Shown here piece by piece: positions 1 to 7,673 of a stretch of DNA of 64,000 nt (its first letter is position 1; each line of letters opens with the position of its first letter). A program made the position numbers and the translations under genes. Source of the DNA: Cytophagales bacterium (GTDB taxonomy: Bacteria > Bacteroidota > Bacteroidia > Cytophagales > Spirosomataceae). The DNA lies in contig JAAFJP010000021.1 in the NCBI GenBank assembly GCA_013298125.1, positions 1 through 64,000 of the forward strand, written 5' to 3'. The notes beneath the pieces are model-generated. The model saw only the letters and a program-made list of their open reading frames with translations, ran no database searches and was not told the origin of the DNA.

Positions 1-1
1 T

Positions 2-118
2 GAAATATTAACCAATGCAGTAGAAGAAATCTTAAATCAAGTAGGTTCAAAATTCAAAATTGACTTTAACGAAATCAAACATTTTACACAATTCAAAACG
101 TCGTTTAAATTTGAATGA
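2..118 (+). CDS. C-terminal end of an unidentified gene (5' end outside window)
   Basis: An open frame enters from the left edge and runs 38 codons to a TGA at 116-118. The residues are mixed polar and charged (NAVEEILNQVGSKFKIDF and onward), with no motif I recognise. The same-strand carotenoid-type gene starts 67 bases later, so the two could be co-transcribed. No function is assigned. Confidence 0.5.
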   Translation, partial: EILTNAVEEILNQVGSKFKIDFNEIKHFTQFKTSFKFE

Positions 119-185
119 CTACTTATTGACGCATTATCTGATTTTATTAAGACCAAAACTGCCTACTATTTACTAATCTCAATTC

Positions 186-893
186 ATGATTTTTTCCCAA
201 ATACAAACCTCCATAACCGTCCATTATCGCAAAGTCACCTTTTTCGTGATAAGTCTGATGTACCTTTCGGGTACGATTGGTTTAATTATTCCAACGTCTC
301 AGCCTTATTTTCAAGTAATGTCTTCGTTCAATCTTTGGGTTTCTTTAATATTGTTATTATTTTTTCACCAAGATTTTAATCGTTCCTTTATTATTACTTC
401 AATTGTGATAATCTTGGTAGGTTTTTTCGTAGAGGTTGCGGGCGTACATACAGGAATGATTTTTGGAAAATATTGGTACGGATACACCCTCGGCACCCAA
501 TTATTCAATGTTCCTCTGGTGATTGGGGCAAATTGGTTATTATTAGTTTATTGTTCAGTCATTGTTACACAAAACTTTTTTACGTTTTTAGAAAAAAAAA
601 TCTCCTCAAATTTTTCATTACGTTCTACTTTCACGAAGGCGTTTTGCTCTTCGATATTGATGGTTTGCTTAGATATTTTGATAGAACCCGTAGCCATTCG
701 ATTGGATTTTTGGCATTGGAAAAATGAAGAAATCCCTACCCAAAACTTCATAGCGTGGTTTTTGATAGCATTTATTTTAACTTATTTTTTCTTGAAAAGT
801 AAGTTCTTGAAAATCAATTTGTTAGCTCCCCTTCTACTATTTTTACAGTTCCTTTTCTTTCTTTCCATTCATATTTATTACACTTTTTTTTAA
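186..893 (+). CDS. Carotenoid biosynthesis family membrane protein (DUF422 / CruF-like)
   Basis: This 235-residue protein is very hydrophobic, with about seven or eight predicted membrane helices. Two blocks are characteristic of the DUF422/CruF family: EVAGVHTGMIFGKYWYGYTLG near residues 83-103 and the segment LDILIEPVAIRLDFWHW near 160-176. CruF enzymes hydrate the psi end of carotenes, and other members act elsewhere in carotenoid synthesis, so the exact reaction is uncertain. The next gene downstream is a CarH-like MerR regulator, a family that controls light-dependent carotenogenesis, which supports a pigment role. The ATG at 186 is the first in frame and leads straight into the hydrophobic region. 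Confidence 0.8.
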   Translation: MIFSQIQTSITVHYRKVTFFVISLMYLSGTIGLIIPTSQPYFQVMSSFNLWVSLILLLFFHQDFNRSFIITSIVIILVGFFVEVAGVHTGMIFGKYWYGYTLGTQLFNVPLVIGANWLLLVYCSVIVTQNFFTFLEKKISSNFSLRSTFTKAFCSSILMVCLDILIEPVAIRLDFWHWKNEEIPTQNFIAWFLIAFILTYFFLKSKFLKINLLAPLLLFLQFLFFLSIHIYYTFF

Positions 894-906
894 GGGGAAA
901 ATATTT

Positions 907-936
907 TGTTTAATATTTTAAACATTTTCTTAAACA
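907..936. promoter_or_regulatory. Candidate operator: TTAAACA half-sites upstream of the MerR gene
   Basis: A perfect inverted repeat, TGTTTAA at 907-913 and TTAAACA at 918-924 with a 4-base spacer, is followed by a further TTAAACA at 930-936. The sites lie just upstream of a good promoter match. CarH-type regulators bind repeated half-sites that include a TnnACA core, and TAAACA fits it. The palindrome could instead act at the 3' end of the upstream gene, and the DNA here is AT-rich, so this is inference. Confidence 0.4.
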
Positions 937-948
937 TAACGTTGTTCA

Positions 949-976
949 TTGTACAAGATTTGTCAGAATAATTTTG
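949..976 (+). promoter_or_regulatory. Bacteroidota-type promoter for the MerR regulator
   Basis: TTG at 949-951 is followed after 17 bases by TAATTTTG at 969-976. This matches the TTG-N17-23-TAnnTTTG pattern described for Bacteroidota housekeeping promoters. It would give a leader of roughly 125 bases before the ATG at 1110. A TGTACA at 950-955 overlaps the upstream element and could be a further regulator half-site. Confidence 0.5.
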
Positions 977-1109
977 GATATAAAAATGCCATCTGCTATA
1001 TTAGGTGTTGATTTTTCGCAAAACCATTTTTTTATTCCAATAAGTCGGTTTTTATAAGATTTTGATTTTTTTAAAAAGATTGCGGAATAATCTGACGTAA
1101 AAACAAGCC

Positions 1110-1988
1110 ATGAGCAATTATTCAATTAAAGACCTTGAACAACTCTCGGGTATCAAGGCTCATACACTCCGAATCTGGGAACAGCGATACGACATCCTAA
1201 AACCAGATCGTACAGACACAAATATTCGTACTTATGATGATAAAGACTTGAAATTAGTCTTGAATATTTCATTGCTCAAAGACCACGGATACAAGATTTC
1301 GGAGATTTCTAAGATGTCTTCTGAGGAAATGTCAAAAGAAGTCATTTTGATTTCGGATAAACAGTTAAATTATCCAGACCAAATCCATGCACTCACAATT
1401 TCGATGTTGGATTTGGACGAAGAGCGTTTTGAGAAAATTGTTAGCACCAATACGTTACAATTTGGCTTTGAGAATATGATGGTTAATATCATCTATCCTT
1501 TCCTGAGTCGAATTGGTACGCTTTGGATTACGGGTTCAATCGGTCCTGCCCAAGAACATTTTATTTCAAATCTAATTCGTCAGAAATTGATTGTGGCTAT
1601 TGATGGACAGTTACCTTCATTGCGTCAAGGAGCAAAAAAATATTTATTGTATCTACCAGAAGGCGAAATGCACGAAATCAGTTTGCTTTTTGCTAATTAC
1701 ATTGTTCGTTCGAGACAAAATAAGGTGATTTATTTAGGACAGAGTTTACCATTTAATGAATTAAGTTTTGCTTGTGGTGTCCACAAACCTGACTATATTT
1801 TTTCAGTAATTACGTCAGTTCCTGGGCAAAGTGAAATACAGAAATATGTATATAAATTATCCAAAGAATTTCCAGATTCCAAGATATTATTAACTGGTTA
1901 TCAGGTAGTTGGACAAGATATTGATTGCCCCGATAATGTAGAGGTCATTACACAAATTAGGCAGCTAATGGAGATTGCGGCAGAATAA
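1110..1988 (+). CDS. MerR-family regulator with CarH/LitR-like cobalamin-binding region
   Basis: This 292-residue protein has an N-terminal MerR helix-turn-helix (residues 1-75, with IKDLEQLSGIKAHTLRIWEQ) and a C-terminal region like the helical bundle and Rossmann fold of CarH photoreceptors. The W-x9-EH motif that caps adenosylcobalamin is intact (W139, E149, H150). The lower-ligand motif ExHxxG reads E186-M-H188-E-I-S191, so the histidine is kept but the glycine is serine. CarH represses carotenoid genes in the dark and releases DNA in the light. Whether this copy still binds B12 is open. The neighbouring carotenoid-type gene fits such a regulon. A strong terminator follows directly. Confidence 0.85.
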   Translation: MSNYSIKDLEQLSGIKAHTLRIWEQRYDILKPDRTDTNIRTYDDKDLKLVLNISLLKDHGYKISEISKMSSEEMSKEVILISDKQLNYPDQIHALTISMLDLDEERFEKIVSTNTLQFGFENMMVNIIYPFLSRIGTLWITGSIGPAQEHFISNLIRQKLIVAIDGQLPSLRQGAKKYLLYLPEGEMHEISLLFANYIVRSRQNKVIYLGQSLPFNELSFACGVHKPDYIFSVITSVPGQSEIQKYVYKLSKEFPDSKILLTGYQVVGQDIDCPDNVEVITQIRQLMEIAAE

Positions 1989-1990
1989 AA

Positions 1991-2028
1991 AAAGAGCCTT
2001 TGATTTTGAAATCAAAGGCTCTTTTTTT
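1991..2028 (+). terminator. Rho-independent terminator of the MerR gene
   Basis: GAGCCTTTGATTT at 1994-2006 pairs with AAATCAAAGGCTC at 2009-2021, followed by seven T residues. It starts three bases after the stop codon. Confidence 0.9.
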
Positions 2029-2058
2029 ATTTATAATTTGGTTCTATCACGATGAGTA

Positions 2059-2076
2059 GTAGGGGCGTATCGTGTA
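2059..2076 (+). repeat. Degenerate REP-like copy of the GTAGGGGCGTATCG family
   Basis: GTAGGGGCGTATCGTGTACC is a diverged single arm of the palindromic family that surrounds the RAYT gene near 22 kb and also occurs near 39.3 kb. No intact partner arm is present. Confidence 0.5.
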
Positions 2077-2170
2077 CCATAAAAATTGTCAAATAACAAT
2101 CATTCATCATTTTCAAAATTTCAGAATGTTTTATAAATTTGTTATACTCAATTTTTTATAGAGCCACTGT

Positions 2171-3247
2171 ATGAAATCCGTCCTTATTGTTATTTTTTTT
2201 ACCCTTCTCATCTTCTCCTCAACTGCTCAAACAGTTTTCAAAATTGAATTTACGGGATATACAGGTTCAGCCCCTCCCATTGCGGCATCTATCGGTTCGG
2301 CTACATTAACCCAAAATGGACTCAGTAATTTTGCGGAAGACCATTGCACGGGAGATGGTTTCTCTGTAAACAGTTGGAATACAGGTGATTATATCCAAAT
2401 TCAGAGTAGTACCACCAATTTTATCGGACCTTTTACATTTAGTTTTGATTATAGAATGTCGGATATTGCTCTTGGAAATTTTATAATTCAGGTGAGTACA
2501 GATGGCAATAGTTTTAGTACGATTGGTAATCTTAACGCCACAAATCCATCGGCTACTTGTAATTTCTTAGGACCTTTTACTATCGGAACAGCCTATAACA
2601 ATCAGCCCAATATTTATTTCAGAATCAGGAAAAGTGATGAGCCAGCAACGGCTTTGAATCGTTTGAGATTGGACAATATCACCCTTCAAGCCACGGCTGT
2701 ACCCGTAGAAATTAGTTATTTTCAAACAGAAGTATCTGATTATCAAAAAGTTAATTTAGTTTGGGAAACTATTTCGGAAATTAATAGTAGTTATTTTGAG
2801 ATAGAAAGAAGTCGTGATGCAGTCAATTATAAAACCATCGGAAGTATTGAAGCAGCGGGTTCTTCTCGCACGAGAAAAGTGTATCGTTTTACGGACGAGT
2901 CTGCTCTATTTGGTACAAATTATTACCGACTCAAACAGATAGACCAAGACGGAAGCCAACAGGTTTTTCGCCCGCAATCAGTCATTATTGAAGATACGTA
3001 TTTGCCTTTTGGCGTATTTCCAAATCCTTTGGTAGAGCAAGAATTTAACGTAAAAGTGGAAGATTCGGAAGAAGCTGAATTTAAGTTGTTGGATTTTTCG
3101 GGAAAATCTATCGAATTGAAAATCAATAAGTTATCTCAAACTATTTTGGGGATTAAACCCTCAGAAATCTTACGTTTTGGTTCTTATATTTTGGAAGTTA
3201 AAACTTTGGGGAGCTTGAAAAGACATAAGGTTTTGATGTTGAAATAA
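2171..3247 (+). CDS. Secreted protein with type IX secretion C-terminal sorting domain
   Basis: The 358-residue product starts with a signal peptide (about residues 1-20, ending STAQ). Residues 21-175 form a beta-rich module containing FSFDYRMSD and YFRIRKSDEPATALNRLRLD, which suggests a jelly-roll, possibly ligand-binding fold. Residues 178-270 contain VEISYFQTEVSDYQKVNLVWETISE-like and YYRLKQIDQDGSQ-like segments. These are typical of the fibronectin-like region that precedes a type A T9SS domain in cytophagians. The last 80 residues (FGVFPNPLVEQEFNV to the end) match such a CTD. It is probably exported across the outer membrane and anchored or released. The specific activity is unknown. 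Confidence 0.75.
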   Translation: MKSVLIVIFFTLLIFSSTAQTVFKIEFTGYTGSAPPIAASIGSATLTQNGLSNFAEDHCTGDGFSVNSWNTGDYIQIQSSTTNFIGPFTFSFDYRMSDIALGNFIIQVSTDGNSFSTIGNLNATNPSATCNFLGPFTIGTAYNNQPNIYFRIRKSDEPATALNRLRLDNITLQATAVPVEISYFQTEVSDYQKVNLVWETISEINSSYFEIERSRDAVNYKTIGSIEAAGSSRTRKVYRFTDESALFGTNYYRLKQIDQDGSQQVFRPQSVIIEDTYLPFGVFPNPLVEQEFNVKVEDSEEAEFKLLDFSGKSIELKINKLSQTILGIKPSEILRFGSYILEVKTLGSLKRHKVLMLK

Positions 3248-3250
3248 ACC

Positions 3251-3868
3251 TCAAAACATTGATAGCTGATTATTGTCCGTTTTATTATCAAAAATCTTCC
3301 TGTCCCTAATCTGTTTTTTGTGTTGTTCCAAAAAATCTACAAAATTATCCACTTGTTGATAAAGAGGTTTAAAGTCGTAAGAATCAAGCACATACGTTTC
3401 TTGATAGACTTCTTCAAAATCGGTAATGACGTAATCCAGAGATTTAATACCGTATTTTTCTAAACCCAATAAATAAAAATTTTGATGGTTGAAAGCAAAC
3501 CGATTTGGTTCGTACTTTCGAGTAGATTTCAAATCAACGGCACGGTCTGCCCCGACCAAATCCACGTAGCCATAAATCAAGCAATTTTTATATCGTGCCT
3601 CAGAATAAAATTGTGTTTTGTATTTTGGGGGTAATAATAACCTCGCTTTTTCGATAATTCCTTCCTTAAAATCGTCCTCATTTTCACCTGTCACGACTGC
3701 CTTCTCAAAGTCAATACCCCGCTGTTGTGCCTGTGTAGTAGGTTTACGCACACGGTTGATACGATCAAGCATTTCCTGCACATCCACGAGGATATTACCC
3801 TGTGAATCAAGGGTTTGGGTTTCGTAGTAGGCGAAGGAATTTAGTAGTGTTGGGTAAATTCTGTACAT
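3251..3868 (-). CDS. Stand-alone RecB-like PD-(D/E)XK nuclease domain protein
   Basis: From the ATG at 3868 the protein has 205 residues. The RecB/Cas4-like nuclease signature is visible in order: G51-x3-E55, G100-x2-D103, D112-L-K114 and Q129-x2-Y132. There is no helicase, Fe-S cluster or Cas neighbour, so its substrate is unknown. Similar single-domain nucleases occur in phage and repair contexts. A longer start ten codons upstream (3898) is possible. I preferred 3868 because the A-rich TAATAATAAA directly before it resembles initiation regions elsewhere here. The gene converges on the secreted-protein gene with only a 3-base gap. Confidence 0.7.
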   Translation of the reverse strand: MYRIYPTLLNSFAYYETQTLDSQGNILVDVQEMLDRINRVRKPTTQAQQRGIDFEKAVVTGENEDDFKEGIIEKARLLLPPKYKTQFYSEARYKNCLIYGYVDLVGADRAVDLKSTRKYEPNRFAFNHQNFYLLGLEKYGIKSLDYVITDFEEVYQETYVLDSYDFKPLYQQVDNFVDFLEQHKKQIRDRKIFDNKTDNNQLSMF

Positions 3869-3958
3869 TTTATTATTAGTTAGTGATTCTGACCACATCC
3901 TAAAAGTATGATGTAATTAGAAGTATTGCAAACGCCCATGACAATTTTCAAAATTATC

Positions 3959-3971
3959 GGCATTAATTAAT
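3959..3971. promoter_or_regulatory. Palindromic motif shared with the LysR intergenic region
   Basis: GGCATTAATTAAT here is identical over 13 bases to the left of the palindrome at 35610-35624, between the LysR gene and its divergent neighbour. It lies about 140 bases upstream of the acyl-CoA dehydrogenase start. It could be a second binding site for that regulator, or a chance match in AT-rich DNA. Confidence 0.25.
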
Positions 3972-4108
3972 TTTTTCACTTCAAGGAATGATAAAAAAAA
4001 TAACTATCCTGAAAATTCACAAACGGCTTTTAACAAACAAATGTATGTTTTTTGTTCCGTATATTTTATGTTAAATTTACAAAAACAATATCTCAACAAA
4101 CATATCAA

Positions 4109-5362
4109 ATGGAAGAACTATTCGCAACCGACAAAACCCGTGATTTATTACCAAGAATTAAAGAATTTTTGGTGAAAGAAATATACCCACTCGAAACCGC
4201 CAAAAATATAACGGGCAAGTTCTCGGAGTTGGCAGTAATCCTTGACCAAAAACGTGAATTGGTTAAGCAATTAGGGCTTTGGGGATTGCAACATACCGAA
4301 GAAGAAGGCGGACATGGACTGACCCTTTGCGAATTCGGGCAGGTGTCGGAAGTGTTGGCATCTACGCCCTTCGGACATTATACTTTCAATTGCCAAGCAC
4401 CCGACATTGGCAACATGGAATTAATTGGTAAATATGCCTCTCAGGCTATCAAGGACGAATATTTACACCCACTGATTCAGGGAAAAATCCGTTCTTGTTT
4501 CTCGATGACAGAGCCAGATTATGCGGGTTCAAACCCTGTGAATATGGGAACTACTGCCGTGCGTGATGGTGATGAATACGTGATTAATGGTCGTAAATGG
4601 TTTACTTCCTCGGCGGATGGGGCGGCTTTTGCGGTGGTAATGGCGGTAACAAATCCTGATGCTTCACCGCATAAAAGAGCGAGTCAGATTATTGTTCCGA
4701 CTAATACGAAAGGCTTTAAAATTGAAAGAAATATCTGCATCATGGGCGACCACGAAGCTGACCATTGGTCGAGCCATGCGGAGGTGACTTATACGGATGT
4801 GCGTGTACCCGTGAGCAACCTGATTGCGGCGGAGGGCATGGGTTTTATGCTGGCTCAGGAGCGTTTGGGACCAGGCAGAATTCACCACTGTATGCGTTGG
4901 ATTGGCACTTCTGAGCGTTGTCTTGACCTCATGTGTAGGCGTGCAGCAACCCGTGATATGGGCGATGGCACGATGTTGGGCGAAAAGCAAATCGTTCAAT
5001 TTTGGATTGCCGAAAGCCGTGCGGAGATTGATGCTGCCCGTTTGATGGTGTTGAGAACGGCAGATAATATTGATAAATTTGGTGCATCCGCAGTAAGAAA
5101 TCAGATTTCGGAAATCAAGTTTTTCTGTGCTAAAATCATGCTTGATGTCATCGATAGAGCCATTCAGACCTACGGAGCGTATGGAATCACAGACGATTTA
5201 TTGTTATCATTTTGGTATCGCCACGAAAGAGGAGCAAGGATTTACGACGGAGCCGACGAAGTACACAAATCAGCCTTAGCAAGGTCAATTTTGGCGGGTT
5301 ATGGTTTGGAGACGAAGAAGAAAAAGAGTTCGGATGAGGCGGTGGTGGCTTTTAGTCGGTAG
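4109..5362 (+). CDS. Acyl-CoA dehydrogenase family protein (ACAD10/11-like)
   Basis: This 417-residue flavoenzyme should oxidise the alpha-beta bond of an acyl-CoA and pass electrons to ETF. The N-terminal helical domain is followed by the FAD/substrate middle domain (SMTEPDYAGSNPVNM, YVINGRKWFTS) and the C-terminal helical domain. The segment LGPGRIHHCMRWIG is typical of the ACAD10/11-like subgroup, which acts on longer or branched acyl chains. The catalytic base is not obvious by eye. The ATG at 4109 (MEELFATDK) is chosen over an upstream in-frame start because the family begins there. An SDR gene follows after 108 bases, suggesting a two-gene catabolic operon. Confidence 0.88.
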   Translation: MEELFATDKTRDLLPRIKEFLVKEIYPLETAKNITGKFSELAVILDQKRELVKQLGLWGLQHTEEEGGHGLTLCEFGQVSEVLASTPFGHYTFNCQAPDIGNMELIGKYASQAIKDEYLHPLIQGKIRSCFSMTEPDYAGSNPVNMGTTAVRDGDEYVINGRKWFTSSADGAAFAVVMAVTNPDASPHKRASQIIVPTNTKGFKIERNICIMGDHEADHWSSHAEVTYTDVRVPVSNLIAAEGMGFMLAQERLGPGRIHHCMRWIGTSERCLDLMCRRAATRDMGDGTMLGEKQIVQFWIAESRAEIDAARLMVLRTADNIDKFGASAVRNQISEIKFFCAKIMLDVIDRAIQTYGAYGITDDLLLSFWYRHERGARIYDGADEVHKSALARSILAGYGLETKKKKSSDEAVVAFSR

Positions 5363-5470
5363 TAGCATTTGAAAATCCCTCTTGAAAGTCTTTAATTTTC
5401 GAGAGGAGTCGAGTAAGCGAATTTCTTTTTAAAGTGTAATTATACAACGAATACAAATCTAATAATAAAA

Positions 5471-6235
5471 ATGACACAAGATTTTACAGGTAAAGTTGCC
5501 ATGATTACAGGGGCGGCTTCGGGTTTAGGTAGGGCAACAGCACTGTTATTTGCAGAGCGTGGGGCAAAAGTTGTGGTTTCGGATGTAGCCGTTGAAGGCG
5601 GATACGAAACCGTAAAAATGATTCAAGACAAGGGTGGCGATGCCACTTTTATTGAGTGTGATGTAGCCAATGAAGAATCTGTTAATAACCTGATTACCAA
5701 AACAGTAGAAGTCTATGGACGATTGGATTGTGGTATCAACAATGCGGGTATCGGAGGCATTTGGACGGGTACGCACAAGTATCCAACCAATAATTTCGAG
5801 AAGGTGATGGCGGTCAATACGACGGGTGTGTTCATGTGTATGCGTGCGGAGTTAAACGTGATGATAGAACAAGGCTCAGGGGCGATTGTCAATGTGGCAT
5901 CAGTGGCGGGTTTATCGGGTTTTCCTAAAAACGTAGCCTATTGTGCCAGCAAGCACGCCGTAGTAGGCATGACCAAGGCAGCGGGTCTGGAATACGCCAA
6001 AAGGGGTATCAGAGTCAATGCCGCTTGTCCAGTCTTCACGATTACGCCCATGGTAACGGATATGTTTGACGTAATAGGCGATGATATGAAGGATAAATTA
6101 GAAAGCTCAATCCCGATGAAACGCTTTGGACAACCCGAAGAAATAGCTGAGGCAATTGTCTGGTTATGTTCAGATTCGGCTTCGTTTATGACGGGTCATG
6201 CTCTGCCGATTGATGGTGGGATGATGGCGGGTTGA
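5471..6235 (+). CDS. SDR-family oxidoreductase
   Basis: This is a classical short-chain dehydrogenase of 254 residues. The cofactor motif TGAASGLG lies at residues 13-20, NNAG at 90-93 and the catalytic Ser144, Tyr157 and Lys161 are present. The acidic D38 after the second strand suggests NAD preference. The C-terminal PIDGGMMAG ending is typical of the family. It follows the acyl-CoA dehydrogenase gene in the same direction and could oxidise a 3-hydroxyacyl intermediate made by that pathway, but the substrate cannot be read from sequence. No intrinsic terminator is seen before the repeat-filled spacer. Confidence 0.88.
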   Translation: MTQDFTGKVAMITGAASGLGRATALLFAERGAKVVVSDVAVEGGYETVKMIQDKGGDATFIECDVANEESVNNLITKTVEVYGRLDCGINNAGIGGIWTGTHKYPTNNFEKVMAVNTTGVFMCMRAELNVMIEQGSGAIVNVASVAGLSGFPKNVAYCASKHAVVGMTKAAGLEYAKRGIRVNAACPVFTITPMVTDMFDVIGDDMKDKLESSIPMKRFGQPEEIAEAIVWLCSDSASFMTGHALPIDGGMMAG

Positions 6236-6353
6236 AAGTAGTTTGCAGTAGGCAAGTACGCAGTAGGTAGTAAAGTAATATAACTCTCTCATTATTTGAC
6301 AGTTATCCCATTTTACTGCCTACTATTCACTGCCAACTAATAACTGCCTACTC
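6236..6353. repeat. Quasi-tandem palindrome (GCAGTAGG word)
   Basis: The whole spacer between two convergent stop codons is filled. The left arm repeats GCAGTAGGCA-like words (about 6244-6272), and the right arm repeats the complement ACTGCCTACT (about 6313-6352). The stop codon of the following minus-strand gene lies at the arm edge. The same word recurs near 9.6 kb and 55.2 kb. Confidence 0.75.
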
Positions 6354-6950
6354 CTACCTCACCGACCCAAACACATAAAACATCTCCTCCCCTATTTCAA
6401 GGCTTCTTTCGGCATATTTGGCATCCATTAGTTCTGTTCCATCAAAGGCTTTTGGGTCGTTGTATTTGATGGGAAATCTTCGCTCTGCTCCAAAAACTAC
6501 GGGACAATTTTCATCGGCTGAATTGCAAGTTACTACCGCCCCAAAATGACTTTCTGGATTGAATTTATCATTATAAACCTTTGAAAAACAGATAATTGGC
6601 TGTTCGTCTTCGGCATACTTTATGGCATATACTGGATTTTGATTTTCACTTAATTTCAATACATCAAAACCTTGTTTTGTCAAAGTCTCAGCTACCTTTG
6701 GGAACATGGCGGTTGCCTCCGTTCCGCCCGAATAACAGAACACGTTTTTTACTTGAAAATGATACGCCATCGTAGCCGCCCAAATCTGTGATAAATGGCT
6801 TCTGCGTGAATTGTGCGTACAAATAAAGTTCAAACGAATGGTCTCGTTTTGGTCTTTTTTTGCTTGGATATAGTCGATTAAAGGTTGTAAGATCTCTTTC
6901 CTTTCGTTTGAAATGTTGTTGAAAGAGAATTTTGAAATGATGTTTATCAT
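6354..6950 (-). CDS. Low-molecular-weight phosphatase / arsenate reductase-like protein
   Basis: The 198-residue protein has the CX5R phosphatase loop C44-THNSR-R50-S, reading FICTHNSRRS, at the end of the first strand. This is the catalytic signature of LMW tyrosine phosphatases and thioredoxin-linked arsenate reductases. A later cysteine-containing segment (CNSADENCP) could supply the resolving cysteines used in arsenate reduction. The DUF6428 gene just upstream on the same strand belongs to a family commonly seen beside arsenic genes in Bacteroidota. Reduction of arsenate to arsenite is therefore the favoured role. No ArsR regulator or efflux pump is visible in this window. Confidence 0.75.
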   Translation of the reverse strand: MINIISKFSFNNISNERKEILQPLIDYIQAKKDQNETIRLNFICTHNSRRSHLSQIWAATMAYHFQVKNVFCYSGGTEATAMFPKVAETLTKQGFDVLKLSENQNPVYAIKYAEDEQPIICFSKVYNDKFNPESHFGAVVTCNSADENCPVVFGAERRFPIKYNDPKAFDGTELMDAKYAERSLEIGEEMFYVFGSVR

Positions 6951-6975
6951 GGTTTTGAAATTCGTTTTAAAATTG

Positions 6976-7085
6976 AACTTAGAGGTTTAGAGGAATAGAG
7001 TTTTGACCGATATTTTTAAACTTAGAGGTTTAGAAGAATGGAGTTTTGAAGAATGGCTTTCTCTATTTCTCTAAACCTCTAAGTT
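6976..7085. repeat. Quasi-tandem palindrome (AACTTAGAGGTTTAGAG word)
   Basis: AACTTAGAGGTTTAGA begins at 6976 and recurs at 7019 as a direct near-copy. The inverted copy, CTCTAAACCTCTAAGTT, occupies 7069-7085 and abuts the stop codon of the DUF6428 gene at 7086. The element fills the spacer between the two arsenic-linked genes. Confidence 0.8.
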
Positions 7086-7559
7086 TTAACAACACCCACC
7101 CCCAGGCGTACAACAAGCCGTAGTCGTAGCTTGTAAATCCGCTAAACTCACCTTCACTTTCGTAGGCAAAACGCCACAAGCATCTAACGCCAAGCAAGCG
7201 GTTTGTTTTGAGGTCAGCACAAAGGTTTCACCATTAAAATCTAAACCGTATTTTCCAATCGTTTCAGTTTGATATTCGACCTCAATTTCTGAATCTTCTA
7301 TCCCCAAAATCTTTTCTGACATCGAAATAACATTCAGTAATTTTTGAGGTTCTAAACGATGATCGGTGTCGTTGGCATTCCATAATTGGAAATTTACGAC
7401 CTTTTCACTTCTGACTGTTCCACCGCAATCAATAAAATTTTTGGTAATCATTCCCACTTCTGTAACATGGAAATGGGTGGGAACAGACGATCCATTTTGC
7501 AGCTCAAAACGTAAATTATCTACGTTTTCTAAGATATTTTTAACTTCTGATAGTTTCAT
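7086..7559 (-). CDS. DUF6428 family protein with cysteine-rich tail
   Basis: The true start is the ATG at 7559 (MKLSEVKNIL), giving 157 residues. An upstream in-frame extension only translates an inverted repeat. The sequence matches the DUF6428 family (FELQNGSSVPTHFHVTEVG, NFIDCGGTVR, FQLWNANDTDHRL), which is often found in arsenic-resistance loci of Bacteroidota. The last residues read ACCTPGGGCC, two vicinal cysteine pairs separated by a flexible PGGG turn. Such thiols could bind As(III) or another soft metal, which is my inference. The gene sits directly upstream of the CX5R arsenate-reductase-like gene, probably in one operon. Confidence 0.8.
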   Translation of the reverse strand: MKLSEVKNILENVDNLRFELQNGSSVPTHFHVTEVGMITKNFIDCGGTVRSEKVVNFQLWNANDTDHRLEPQKLLNVISMSEKILGIEDSEIEVEYQTETIGKYGLDFNGETFVLTSKQTACLALDACGVLPTKVKVSLADLQATTTACCTPGGGCC

Positions 7560-7592
7560 TTTTTTGATTGATTTATTCCTTTTAAATTGATA

Positions 7593-7664
7593 ATACTGTA
7601 GCTCGAAGTGGCACTTCGAGACGTTAGAGTCCGATTCTCGAAGTGCCACTTCGAGCTACAGTAT
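7593..7664. repeat. 72-bp nested palindrome, copy 1 (CTCGAAGTGGCACTTCGAG)
   Basis: Perfect 29-bp arms (7593-7621 and 7636-7664) surround a 14-base loop. Each arm contains its own palindrome CTCGAAGTGGCACTTCGAG, so the element can fold as one long hairpin or two small ones. A second copy with the same loop length lies at 27373-27442. Both sit just upstream of minus-strand genes. Confidence 0.9.
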
Positions 7665-7673
7665 CACAATAAT

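Noticed and set aside
4664-4999. Open frame of 111 codons on the minus strand
   Set aside because: It lies wholly inside the acyl-CoA dehydrogenase gene, has no recognisable features and is a shadow of that coding sequence.
7560-7649. N-terminal extension of the DUF6428 gene
   Set aside because: The added codons are the left and right arms of the 72-bp palindrome; the family starts at the ATG at 7559.
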